Positions 1 to 5,496 of a stretch of 12,669 nucleotides of DNA are shown in pieces. The notes beneath the pieces are model-generated. The model made no database searches, was not told the DNA's origin, and saw only the letters and a list, made by a program, of their open reading frames with translations. A program made the position numbers and the translations under genes. Each line of letters begins with the position of its first letter. Position 1 is the first letter of the stretch. The stretch is taken from assembly GCA_009778265.1 (NCBI GenBank), contig WRKA01000168.1:1-12669 (forward strand), written 5' to 3'. Origin of the DNA: Methanomassiliicoccaceae archaeon (lineage in GTDB: Archaea; Thermoplasmatota; Thermoplasmata; Methanomassiliicoccales; Methanomethylophilaceae).

Positions 1-70
1 CAGTAAATTTGCGCTTCTTTGCACTCTCGAGTGCCTTCTGCACAGCCGTTACGGTCGATTTTTCTGCCAA
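1..70 (-). CDS. rpl1: Large ribosomal subunit protein L1, N-terminal fragment
   Basis: Only the first 23 codons lie in the window; the gene runs off the left edge. The minus-strand reading begins (M)AEKSTVTAVQKALESAKKR, the typical start of archaeal L1, which forms the mobile L1 stalk of the 50S subunit and in archaea also represses translation of its own mRNA. The start codon is TTG at 70-68. No ATG or GTG occurs in frame before a stop at 130-128, and a strong Shine-Dalgarno sequence lies 7 bases upstream of the TTG. Normally rpl1 directly follows rpl11 in one operon. Here rpl11 is 2.8 kb away and rpl1 has its own promoter and a structured leader. Confidence 0.88.
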   Translation of the reverse strand, partial: MAEKSTVTAVQKALESAKKRKFT

Positions 71-77
71 TACAATT

Positions 78-84
78 CCTCCTC
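78..84 (-). promoter_or_regulatory. Strong Shine-Dalgarno site of rpl1
   Basis: The minus strand reads GAGGAGG here, a near-perfect anti-16S match ending 7 bases before the TTG codon at 70-68. It is the reason for choosing this unusual start. Its first three bases also form the base of the leader hairpin at 82-118, so ribosome access could be controlled by that structure. Confidence 0.75.
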
Positions 85-118
85 GTAGTACATGCGAGCC
101 GTTAAGCTCTCCTACAAG
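82..118 (-). promoter_or_regulatory. Leader hairpin of rpl1, candidate L1 autoregulatory site
   Basis: Read on the minus strand, CUUGUAG (118-112) pairs with CUACGAG (88-82), seven pairs with one G-U. Then comes an asymmetric internal loop, GA (111-110) opposite GCAUGUA (95-89), then a four-pair helix GAGC (109-106)/GCUC (99-96) closed by a six-base loop. Two helices separated by a strongly asymmetric loop, with GGAG on the short strand, is the architecture I recall for L1 sites in 23S rRNA and in the Methanococcus vannielii L1 mRNA. The lower helix takes in the first bases of the Shine-Dalgarno sequence, so bound L1 would block initiation. Pairing is read from the sequence; the role is inferred. 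Confidence 0.55.
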
Positions 119-142
119 CAGTGCCCTTTAAGATAGTACTTG

Positions 143-150
143 TATTTAAA
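143..150 (-). promoter_or_regulatory. TATA box of rpl1
   Basis: The minus strand reads TTTAAATA. An archaeal start site about 25 bases downstream would fall near 120-125, giving a leader of about 50 bases that begins at the hairpin described for rpl1. This suggests that rpl1 is transcribed independently of secE-spt5-rpl11. The rest of the spacer up to 285 shows nothing convincing apart from a short CCGAG/CTCGG inverted repeat near 174-185. Confidence 0.55.
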
Positions 151-285
151 TTAGAAGGTTTTAAGAGATCCTGACCCGAGGTCTCGGAAAAGAGATCGAC
201 ATTGAATGTGATATTCGGGCTCGGCCGGGGAGTTCATGAACGTTCCTTGTCATACCTGCCGCGGCGCTCACAGGAAATTGAACCG

Positions 286-294
286 ATATATATA
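286..294 (+). promoter_or_regulatory. TATA box of the aminotransferase cassette
   Basis: The run ATATATATA is preceded by AACCG, a plausible BRE. Initiation about 25 bases on would be near 317-320, shortly before the ATG at 332. The box lies inside the longer open frame that could start at 236, which argues against the upstream start. Confidence 0.55.
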
Positions 295-331
295 CGAATC
301 CTTCATATCGGTGCATTCGTTTAACGGAAGC

Positions 332-1390
332 ATGAAATTGTTCACGGCCGGACCGGTCGAGATGTTCGGCAGCACAAAAGAGATAGCGGGGTCGCAGCTG
401 CCGTATTTCAGAACACCGGAATTTTCCGAGATCATGCTCAGATCGGAAGGTCTTGTGAAGAAACTGTCCGGAGCTCCGAAGGGTTCGAGGGCAGTGTTCC
501 TTACGGCGTCGGGCACGGGGGCGATGGAAGCATCCGTGATCAATCTGTTCGGTACACAGGACAGATTATTGGTGGTGGCGGGAGGGAGCTTCGGAGAAAG
601 GTTCGCGGAGATATGCGATCGGCACAGGATCGAACATGAAACGATAAGGCTCGAATTCGGAGAGATATTGTCCGGAGATCATTTGGTTCCGTATGACGGA
701 AAAGGATTCACCGGAATGCTGATCAACATACACGAGACATCGACGGGGCAGCTTTATGATATCGGCATCGTTTCGGATTTCTGCAGAAAGAACGGCATGA
801 TCCTTGTGGTGGACGCAATAAGCTCTTTCCTGGCGGACGATATGGATATGATGAAAAGTTCGGTAGACGCGATGATATTCAGCTCACAGAAAGTGCTCGC
901 CCTGTCGCCCGGTCTGTCGGGCATCGTTATCAGTGAAAGGGCATGCGAGCGCATTGAAAAAGCGATACCAAGTTCTGTCTATTTCGATATGAGAAGATAT
1001 CTCAAGGACATGGAAAGAGGACAGCCTCCGTTCACGCCCGCCGTCGGCACGATACTGGAGATGGATGACATGCTGCAAAGGATCGGCAGGATCGGCGTAC
1101 GCGCACAAGTGGAACGTATGAAAAGAACGGCGGAGCATTTCCGGGAACGGATACCGGAACTGGATATAGAACTGCCCGGTTATCCGTTGTCCAATGCGCT
1201 CACACCTTTGTTATTCAAACACGGCAATGCGCTCGGGGTGTACGAGAGACTGAGGGCGGAACACGGGATAACGCTCACACCGAGCGGAGGTCCGTTGAGG
1301 GACCGTATGCTCAGGGTGGGCCACATGGGCAATATAACGGAGGACGATCAGAACGATCTCATCATCAGACTCGGGAAGGTGCTGGAATGA
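332..1390 (+). CDS. Class V PLP aminotransferase, 2-aminoethylphosphonate transaminase-like
   Basis: A 352-residue fold-type I, class V pyridoxal-phosphate aminotransferase, of normal family length. It opens with KLFTAGPVEM, the substrate-end motif of alanine-glyoxylate and 2-aminoethylphosphonate (AEP) transaminases. Visible motifs are TASGTGAMEA (58-67, phosphate-binding turn), HETSTGQ (134-140), VVDAISSF with the cofactor Asp161, SSQKVLALSPG with the Schiff-base Lys187, and a C-terminal RVGHMGN (328-334) with the carboxylate-binding Arg. The open frame extends back to 236, but those 32 codons lack family similarity and cover the TATA box, so I start at 332. Its TGA overlaps the ATG of the next gene as ATGA. 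The cytidylyltransferase partner favours an AEP-type amine over alanine/glyoxylate, but no PepM or phosphonopyruvate decarboxylase is in view, so the substrate is inferred. Confidence 0.8.
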   Translation: MKLFTAGPVEMFGSTKEIAGSQLPYFRTPEFSEIMLRSEGLVKKLSGAPKGSRAVFLTASGTGAMEASVINLFGTQDRLLVVAGGSFGERFAEICDRHRIEHETIRLEFGEILSGDHLVPYDGKGFTGMLINIHETSTGQLYDIGIVSDFCRKNGMILVVDAISSFLADDMDMMKSSVDAMIFSSQKVLALSPGLSGIVISERACERIEKAIPSSVYFDMRRYLKDMERGQPPFTPAVGTILEMDDMLQRIGRIGVRAQVERMKRTAEHFRERIPELDIELPGYPLSNALTPLLFKHGNALGVYERLRAEHGITLTPSGGPLRDRMLRVGHMGNITEDDQNDLIIRLGKVLE

Positions 1391-2106
1391 AAGCGATCCT
1401 TATGGCGGCCGGCGTAGGCAGCAGGATAAGCAGGGCGGTCGATAAGCCCAAAAGCGCGCTGGAGATCGGCAACACGACGATAATAGCGCACACCGCGGAC
1501 ATGCTTAACAGGAACGGCATAGATGTGAACGTCGTGATCGGTTTCATGGAGGATTATGTGTGCAAGGTCCTTTCCGGGAAGAAAGTGCGATTCTTCCGCA
1601 ACCCCTTTTACAGAGCAACGAACAGCATCGCGTCGCTGTGGTTCGCCCGTGAGCTCATCGACGGGAAGGAGGATATAATACTGGCGAACGCGGACGTTTT
1701 CTGGGAGCAGCCGATACTCGATACGGTAATGTCGGAGGAGAGGGACGCTATGATGCTGGGCGACGTGTCGAGAGCGGAGACCGGAGACTATTTCTTCAGA
1801 ACGTCCGACGACAAGATAACAGCCTACGGAAAGGAGCTGAAAAGAGAGGAAAGGAACACGGAATACGTCGGCATCTCCAAGATCAGCAAGGGATTCTCAC
1901 TCACATTCAAAGAACGGCTTGAAGCTCTCATAAAAAAAGAGAGATACGGATTGTGGTGGGAAGACGTTCTTTATGAACACCTGAACGAAACGCCGATCTA
2001 TGTTCGCGATGTGAACGGAAAGTTCTGGGCCGAGGTGGACTATATAGAGGACTACGAACGGATAAAGGATTACATCCGTGAAAAAAGACCCGATCTGATG
2101 ATATAG
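1387..2106 (+). CDS. LicC/PntC-like cytidylyltransferase (AEP or phosphocholine type)
   Basis: A 239-residue nucleotidyltransferase of the GT-A-like NTP_transferase fold. MKAILMAAGVGSR at the N-terminus is the nucleotide loop, followed by DKPK (19-22) with the phosphate-binding Lys22. NPFYRATNSIASLW (72-85) is the pattern I associate with LicC choline-phosphate cytidylyltransferase and the phosphonate enzyme PntC, not with hexose-1-phosphate transferases. Metal-binding acids are probably Asp103 in NADVFW and Asp218 in WAEVDYIEDY; WWED at 190-193 fits the aromatic ammonium-binding part of this family. The expected reaction is CTP plus AEP or an amino-alcohol phosphate giving the CMP-activated head group and pyrophosphate, in the cytosol. 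It overlaps the aminotransferase by ATGA, so the two are probably translationally coupled. The exact substrate cannot be read from the sequence. Confidence 0.75.
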   Translation: MKAILMAAGVGSRISRAVDKPKSALEIGNTTIIAHTADMLNRNGIDVNVVIGFMEDYVCKVLSGKKVRFFRNPFYRATNSIASLWFARELIDGKEDIILANADVFWEQPILDTVMSEERDAMMLGDVSRAETGDYFFRTSDDKITAYGKELKREERNTEYVGISKISKGFSLTFKERLEALIKKERYGLWWEDVLYEHLNETPIYVRDVNGKFWAEVDYIEDYERIKDYIREKRPDLMI

Positions 2107-2150
2107 TCATGAAAAGAAGAAAGATGACAGCATTTCTTTATTAGAACGAA

Positions 2151-2864
2151 ATGAGTTTCAGCCGGATGATGAACAGGGAGAAGGTGAGGACGTTCTGGTC
2201 CGAGCGCGCCAGGACCGCGACGTGTCCCGAGAGCCAAGTGATCCTGGAGAACGATCCGCAGCTTGCCGAATTGCGTGCCAGGACAGAATTGGAGTTACTT
2301 GATGCGGAACTTCCGCTGAACAGGAGCGACATCGTGGCGGACATCGGCGCCGGTAACGGAAGGTTCACGCTATTCTTTGCGCCCAGGGTGCGGAAGGTCA
2401 CTGCGGTGGAGTACATCAAAGATTTTGCCGCGATGATCAAAGAGAAGATAAGGATACAGCGGTTAAAGAACGTCGAAGTTCTGGATCAGCCGGCCGAGGA
2501 CTTTTGCCGCGAGAACTATGCGGACATTGTTTACATCTCAGGAATGCTGCATTATCTCGATAAAGAACAATACAGCAAAGTGACGGCCAACGTCGCGAGG
2601 ACGCTTAAACCCGGAGGCACATTCTTTTTGTGCGAAGCGATCAGCGTCCTGGAGGACGAATTCTTCATCGACAAGTTCTCGGAAGAACTGAACGCTCAGT
2701 ATTCATCGCTATACAGGACGGCGAAGCAGCACATAGACGCTTTTCACGAACACGGAATGCGCCTTGAAAAATATTCTCCGGCATTCAAGGACGGCAGCGT
2801 CCTTAACAAACGCAAGGAAACACGTTTCTTTTATTTTGTTTTCAGAAAACCTGAAAAAGATTGA
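2151..2864 (+). CDS. Class I SAM-dependent methyltransferase
   Basis: A 237-residue Rossmann-fold methyltransferase. Motif I is VADIGAGNGRF (62-72), the acidic end of beta-2 is Glu87 in TAVEYIK, motif II is around YADIVYISGMLHYL (123-136) and the post-motif is LKPGGTFFLCE (152-162). An N-terminal helix of about 50 residues and a C-terminal strand RFFYFVF surround the core. It starts 44 bases after the cytidylyltransferase on the same strand, without overlap. No strong Shine-Dalgarno site precedes the ATG; ATG codons at 2166 and 2169 are alternative starts. The acceptor cannot be told from the fold. By position it may methylate the amine made by the upstream enzymes, for example N-methyl-AEP, but this is inference and any small-molecule acceptor is possible. 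Confidence 0.75.
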   Translation: MSFSRMMNREKVRTFWSERARTATCPESQVILENDPQLAELRARTELELLDAELPLNRSDIVADIGAGNGRFTLFFAPRVRKVTAVEYIKDFAAMIKEKIRIQRLKNVEVLDQPAEDFCRENYADIVYISGMLHYLDKEQYSKVTANVARTLKPGGTFFLCEAISVLEDEFFIDKFSEELNAQYSSLYRTAKQHIDAFHEHGMRLEKYSPAFKDGSVLNKRKETRFFYFVFRKPEKD

Positions 2865-2867
2865 TCT

Positions 2868-2888
2868 GTGCCGTCATGACGACGGCAC
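2868..2888. terminator. Perfect inverted repeat between convergent genes
   Basis: GTGCCGTC (2868-2875) and GACGGCAC (2881-2888) form an eight-pair stem with a five-base loop in the 33-base gap between the methyltransferase stop and the rpl11 stop. It would fold on both transcripts. Because archaeal termination relies mainly on U-tracts, the element may instead protect mRNA ends or separate the convergent units; no long T-run follows on the plus strand. Confidence 0.45.
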
Positions 2889-2897
2889 GGAAAAGGT

Positions 2898-3380
2898 TCA
2901 GACGAGTACCGTGTCGTAAACGCCCGCTTTCACATCGGTCTGGAAGACCTTCGGGTCCTTGCCGTCTATCGTCACACCGACGCAGACGCAGTTACCGGCA
3001 ACCTCGAGCACCCTTGCTTTTACAGTGGCACCCAAGAGATCGAACTTCTTCATATCGGCGATCTTCTTCGCCTGATCGACGGTCAGATTACCGACCTTCG
3101 TCGTCCTTGCGTTGCTGGAACCGCTCTCCAACCCGAGCTCGCCTTTTATAAGGGCGGACATCGGCGGCGTTCCCACTTTTATCTCGAACGTTTTGTTCTC
3201 GTTTATCAGGATCTTCACCGGCACTTTCATCCCGGCGAACGCCTTTGTCTTCTCGTTTATCGCTGCTATCACTTCGTTTATCTTCACGCCTTTCGGACCC
3301 AGCGCGGGACCGAGAGGCGGACCCGCGGACGCTTTGCCGCCGTCGACCAATGCCTCGACCGTATCTACCAAATTACTCAC
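2898..3380 (-). CDS. rpl11: Large ribosomal subunit protein L11
   Basis: A 160-residue archaeal L11 (uL11). The N-terminal domain contains GPPLGPALGPKGV (20-32), the proline-rich segment contacted by factors and thiopeptides. The C-terminal domain, which binds the GTPase-centre rRNA around helices 43/44, carries the VGNLTVDQAKKIADMKK region. The start is GTG; an AAGGAG Shine-Dalgarno sequence precedes it and the GTG overlaps the spt5 TGA as GTGA, so translation is probably coupled. In most euryarchaea rpl1 follows immediately. Here a plus-strand cassette lies downstream and the gene is convergent with a methyltransferase. Confidence 0.96.
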   Translation of the reverse strand: MSNLVDTVEALVDGGKASAGPPLGPALGPKGVKINEVIAAINEKTKAFAGMKVPVKILINENKTFEIKVGTPPMSALIKGELGLESGSSNARTTKVGNLTVDQAKKIADMKKFDLLGATVKARVLEVAGNCVCVGVTIDGKDPKVFQTDVKAGVYDTVLV

Positions 3381-4192
3381 TTCTCCTTTTCAATGATCCT
3401 GACGCTGTCTCCCTTAACTGTTACGGGTATCGGTACCATCGCCTCTATAAGTTCGACAGTTATCTCTTCCTTGTTGCCGTCTATGTGCTGCACTCTCGCT
3501 TTCTCGCCCTTGAACGGACCGTTTATAAGTTCCACAAGATCTCCTTCCACGATACCGACCACGGTCGACAGCGGTGTCAGATAGTGGTCTATCTCCGCCA
3601 GCGACGTCTCGCCGTCCACGAAAGATCTTGCCTTTCTGATATCCCTCGTCTTTTCTCTCAGACGCTCGGTGTTCATGCCCTCCACGAAAACGTAACCGCG
3701 GAGGTTCTGCGGACTTAAGATGGCAAATATATCCTTCTCGCCTATGTTGGCCTTCGACAGAAGACTGTCGACGACGCTCTTCTCCTGATCTATCTGTGTC
3801 TTGAGGATCATCACCGACTGTTTCGCGGAAGCGCGGAACGTCTCCTCGATGACATTGTTACCGTCATCGGCGGTGACCGTCACAACCACTTCGTCACCGT
3901 ACCTGGCACCCTTGGGCGCTATCACTTCCAGTTTAAATTCCTTAGGATTCTTTCCGGGAGCGTCCACATCCACATCCCTTTTGCTGCGGTAGTTGCTCCA
4001 AAGTTCTCCGGAGGAGTCGAATAACGTGACATTCCACTCCGGCGCATTCTCGGGATCGGGTCCCGTGGTTATCTCGAACCCTATTTTTATTTTACCGGAC
4101 GGGGAAGGTCCCGCCGCGAATTTCCATACCGTTCTGCCGCCGGCGGATATCATCATGTCGCGGTTCTCGCCATCATTGGGGGCATTCGTCAT
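3377..4192 (-). CDS. spt5: Transcription elongation factor Spt5 with an N-terminal beta-rich extension
   Basis: Spt5 (NusG homologue) partners Spt4 and clamps over the RNA polymerase cleft to keep elongation processive. The product is 271 residues, against roughly 150 for a usual archaeal Spt5. Residues about 125-208 are the NGN domain (SVMILKTQIDQEKSVVDSLL, then RGYVFVEG) and 212-268 hold the KOW domain (GDLVELINGPFKGEKARV). Residues about 12-123 are extra: alternating hydrophobic strands, many G, P and D residues and segments such as EFKLEVIAPKGARYGDEVVVTV, resembling an Ig-like or NEW3-type beta-sandwich. The frame is open to 4489, but that part is antisense-like read-through of secE. The ATG at 4192 has GGAG at 4204-4201 and follows the secE stop by 14 bases. 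Confidence 0.9.
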   Translation of the reverse strand: MTNAPNDGENRDMMISAGGRTVWKFAAGPSPSGKIKIGFEITTGPDPENAPEWNVTLFDSSGELWSNYRSKRDVDVDAPGKNPKEFKLEVIAPKGARYGDEVVVTVTADDGNNVIEETFRASAKQSVMILKTQIDQEKSVVDSLLSKANIGEKDIFAILSPQNLRGYVFVEGMNTERLREKTRDIRKARSFVDGETSLAEIDHYLTPLSTVVGIVEGDLVELINGPFKGEKARVQHIDGNKEEITVELIEAMVPIPVTVKGDSVRIIEKEK

Positions 4193-4206
4193 CTTGTCAA
4201 CTCCGA

Positions 4207-4428
4207 TCAGAAGTATCCGGGGAGATATTTCATTATCCACATTATCGCAAAACCCAACGCGCCTATTATTATTATACCGATGCCGGTGATCATGACGATC
4301 CTCTTGTATTCGTCCTTGTCCGGCCTGCGCGCCATCCTGAGGACCCTTCCGTAGCGCCCTTTGCCGAGGCTGCGGAACTTCGACTCCAGGTCGTCCTGTG
4401 TCCCCGATGCTTTTTCCGTGATGCTCAT
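4207..4428 (-). CDS. secE: Protein translocase subunit SecE (Sec61 gamma)
   Basis: A 73-residue single-span protein, the usual size for archaeal SecE. An amphipathic cytoplasmic part (KFRSLGKGRYGRVLRMARRP, 17-36) precedes DKDEYKRIV and one membrane helix at about 43-66, rich in I, G and A. It clamps the two halves of the SecY channel. It is the first gene of the secE-spt5-rpl11 operon; AGGGG at -10 on the minus strand precedes the ATG. The pairing with spt5 is standard in archaea and bacteria. Confidence 0.93.
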   Translation of the reverse strand: MSITEKASGTQDDLESKFRSLGKGRYGRVLRMARRPDKDEYKRIVMITGIGIIIIGALGFAIMWIMKYLPGYF

Positions 4429-4451
4429 TTTTTCTTCCCCTCTGTTTTTCT

Positions 4452-4465
4452 GCCCTGGTCCGGGC
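4452..4465 (-). promoter_or_regulatory. Second, smaller hairpin in the secE leader
   Basis: GCCC and GGGC arms around a six-base loop lie between the larger leader hairpin and the secE ribosome site. Four G-C pairs are weak evidence by themselves; its interest lies in the tandem arrangement with the hairpin at 4471-4504. Confidence 0.3.
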
Positions 4466-4470
4466 GGGTG

Positions 4471-4504
4471 ATTGTCCCCTCGTTATCACTGAGGTATGGA
4501 CAAT
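4471..4504 (-). promoter_or_regulatory. Large hairpin in the secE-spt5-rpl11 leader
   Basis: On the minus strand AUUGUCC (4504-4498) pairs with GGACAAU (4477-4471). Inside it CCUC (4494-4491) pairs with GAGG (4481-4478), with a nine-base loop and a three-base AUA bulge on the 5' side. That is eleven Watson-Crick pairs with a single bulge. It falls within the expected transcript, near its 5' end if the closer TATA-like box is used. It could be a leader control element for the translation/transcription operon or a DNA operator; the sequence alone does not decide. Confidence 0.45.
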
Positions 4505-4528
4505 GGAGATATCCCTTAGAATACATTA

Positions 4529-4555
4529 ATATTTTAAACGTTTCGGTTATATAAA
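4529..4555 (-). promoter_or_regulatory. Promoter of secE-spt5-rpl11 with two TATA-like boxes
   Basis: On the minus strand TTTATATAA (4555-4547) and TTTAAAATATT (4539-4529) both resemble archaeal TATA boxes. Start sites 25 bases downstream would be near 4526 or 4508, leaving a leader of 80-100 bases before the secE ATG. The remaining gap, 4556-4651, shows no gene I can support. Confidence 0.5.
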
Positions 4556-4651
4556 CTGTGTGTATTATCAAGGAACTTCGCGAACGCCGGCCTCGGAACG
4601 CATCCCGATCAAGACCTCGCGGTAATATGTTCACGTTCCCGCACGGGACCG

Positions 4652-5308
4652 TCATTGTTCGACCACGTTCCCGTCCGTATCAAGCACGGATATCGTCAGC
4701 GGAATGTTCTTGGTGCACGTCAGCATGGCCTCCCTGACCATCCGGGCCATCTCGCCGCAGCAGGAGATGTTCATTCTCACAAGGGTGATCGACCTGACGT
4801 CGTTCCCGTCAATGATACGCGCCAGTCTTTGTCCGTACTCTTCGCGGTCCAGTTTCGGACATCCGATTAATATCACACGGTCCTTTATGAAATCCTGATG
4901 GAAGCTCTTTGACACGTATGCAGTGCAGTCGCTCGCGACTAGAATGTCCGCGCCGTCAAAGAACGGCGCCTTCAGCGGGACCAGTCTCATCTGTATGGGC
5001 CATCTGGTCATCTCTCCCTTGGAACCGGGTCTGTTCCTTACTTCGTCGGCGCATCCGCAGTCGTCCTTCTTCATCCTTATCAGCGGGATGCCGGGTTCGA
5101 CGGTGAACGGTAACGCATCTTTTTTTATTATCGTCAAAGCACCGGCCGGGCACTCGGGCAGACAGTCGCCGAGACCGTCGCAGTAATCCTCGCGGATAAG
5201 CTTCGCCTTTCCGTTGATCATCGCTATCGCACCTTCATGGCACGCATCCACGCAAAGGCCGCAGCCGTTGCATTTTTCTCTGTCGATGCTTATTATATCC
5301 CTCATCAT
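4652..5308 (-). CDS. 2[4Fe-4S] ferredoxin fused to a conserved Cys-containing domain
   Basis: A 218-residue protein. Residues 1-60 are a bacterial-type ferredoxin with one standard cluster motif, C13-x2-C16-x2-C19-x3-C23, and a second of the longer form C43-x5-C49-x3-C53-P. A CGC pair (84-86) lies in the linker. Residues about 100-218 form an alpha/beta domain with WPIQMRLVPLKAPF, ADILVASDCTAY, VILIGCPKLDREEY and RMNISCCGEM, containing Cys128, Cys150, Cys183 and Cys184. I know this architecture as a widespread uncharacterised family in anaerobes, but no reaction is established to my knowledge. It is probably a cytosolic electron-transfer or metal-sensing protein. Two adjacent ATG codons (5308, 5305) are possible starts and the TATA spacing suggests a leaderless mRNA. 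It is divergent from cdrS. Confidence 0.8.
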   Translation of the reverse strand: MMRDIISIDREKCNGCGLCVDACHEGAIAMINGKAKLIREDYCDGLGDCLPECPAGALTIIKKDALPFTVEPGIPLIRMKKDDCGCADEVRNRPGSKGEMTRWPIQMRLVPLKAPFFDGADILVASDCTAYVSKSFHQDFIKDRVILIGCPKLDREEYGQRLARIIDGNDVRSITLVRMNISCCGEMARMVREAMLTCTKNIPLTISVLDTDGNVVEQ

Positions 5309-5324
5309 CTCAGCCGACGTCTCC

Positions 5325-5334
5325 CTTTTATATC
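5325..5334 (-). promoter_or_regulatory. TATA box of the ferredoxin gene
   Basis: The minus strand reads GATATAAAAG. Twenty-five bases downstream of its centre is about 5305, at the start codons 5308/5305, so the transcript should be leaderless or nearly so. Confidence 0.55.
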
Positions 5335-5421
5335 AGATATCATCTTGAAAGTATATTACTGATTATGTTTCCGTTAAGAAACCTGATCTCTTTCAATGAA
5401 CGGATCTATTTTCCGATGTTA

Positions 5422-5450
5422 ACACCGTAACAGGTGAGATGTGTTATATC
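5422..5450 (+). promoter_or_regulatory. Promoter of cdrS-ftsZ with possible operator repeats
   Basis: A TATA-like TTATATC (5444-5450) places initiation near 5470, 27 bases before the cdrS ATG. Just upstream, CACC (5423-5426) and GGTG (5433-5436) form a short inverted repeat, nested in a wider AACAC (5421-5425)/GTGTT (5441-5445) repeat that abuts the TATA box. RHH proteins usually bind short repeats near their own promoter, so this is a reasonable but unproven autoregulation site. Confidence 0.35.
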
Positions 5451-5496
5451 TTTGTTCTGCTTCACGAATGTCAGACCGACGGCAGACGGGAAGGCC

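Noticed and set aside
236..331. Upstream extension of the aminotransferase frame to an ATG at 236
   Set aside because: The 32 extra residues show no family similarity and the best TATA box (286-294) lies within them; the family N-terminus begins at 332.
2109..2144. Eleven-codon ATG frame between the cytidylyltransferase and methyltransferase
   Set aside because: Too short, no ribosome site and no support; a TATA-like TTTATTA nearby is too close to the next ATG to be convincing.
2861..3151. Arg/Ser-rich plus-strand frame opposite rpl11
   Set aside because: Low-complexity shadow of the conserved L11 coding strand.
4193..4489. N-terminal part of the long open frame leading into spt5
   Set aside because: It overlaps secE almost completely in another frame and is rich in R, Q and H like shadow translations; the ATG at 4192 with a GGAG site is a better start.
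4637..4648. TCCCG/CGGGA repeat just after the ferredoxin stop as a terminator
   Set aside because: The two-base loop leaves only about four usable pairs and no T-run follows on the minus strand.
4425..4655. 76-residue minus-strand frame between the ferredoxin gene and secE
   Set aside because: It spans the secE promoter and leader repeats, has no recognisable domain and no good ribosome site.
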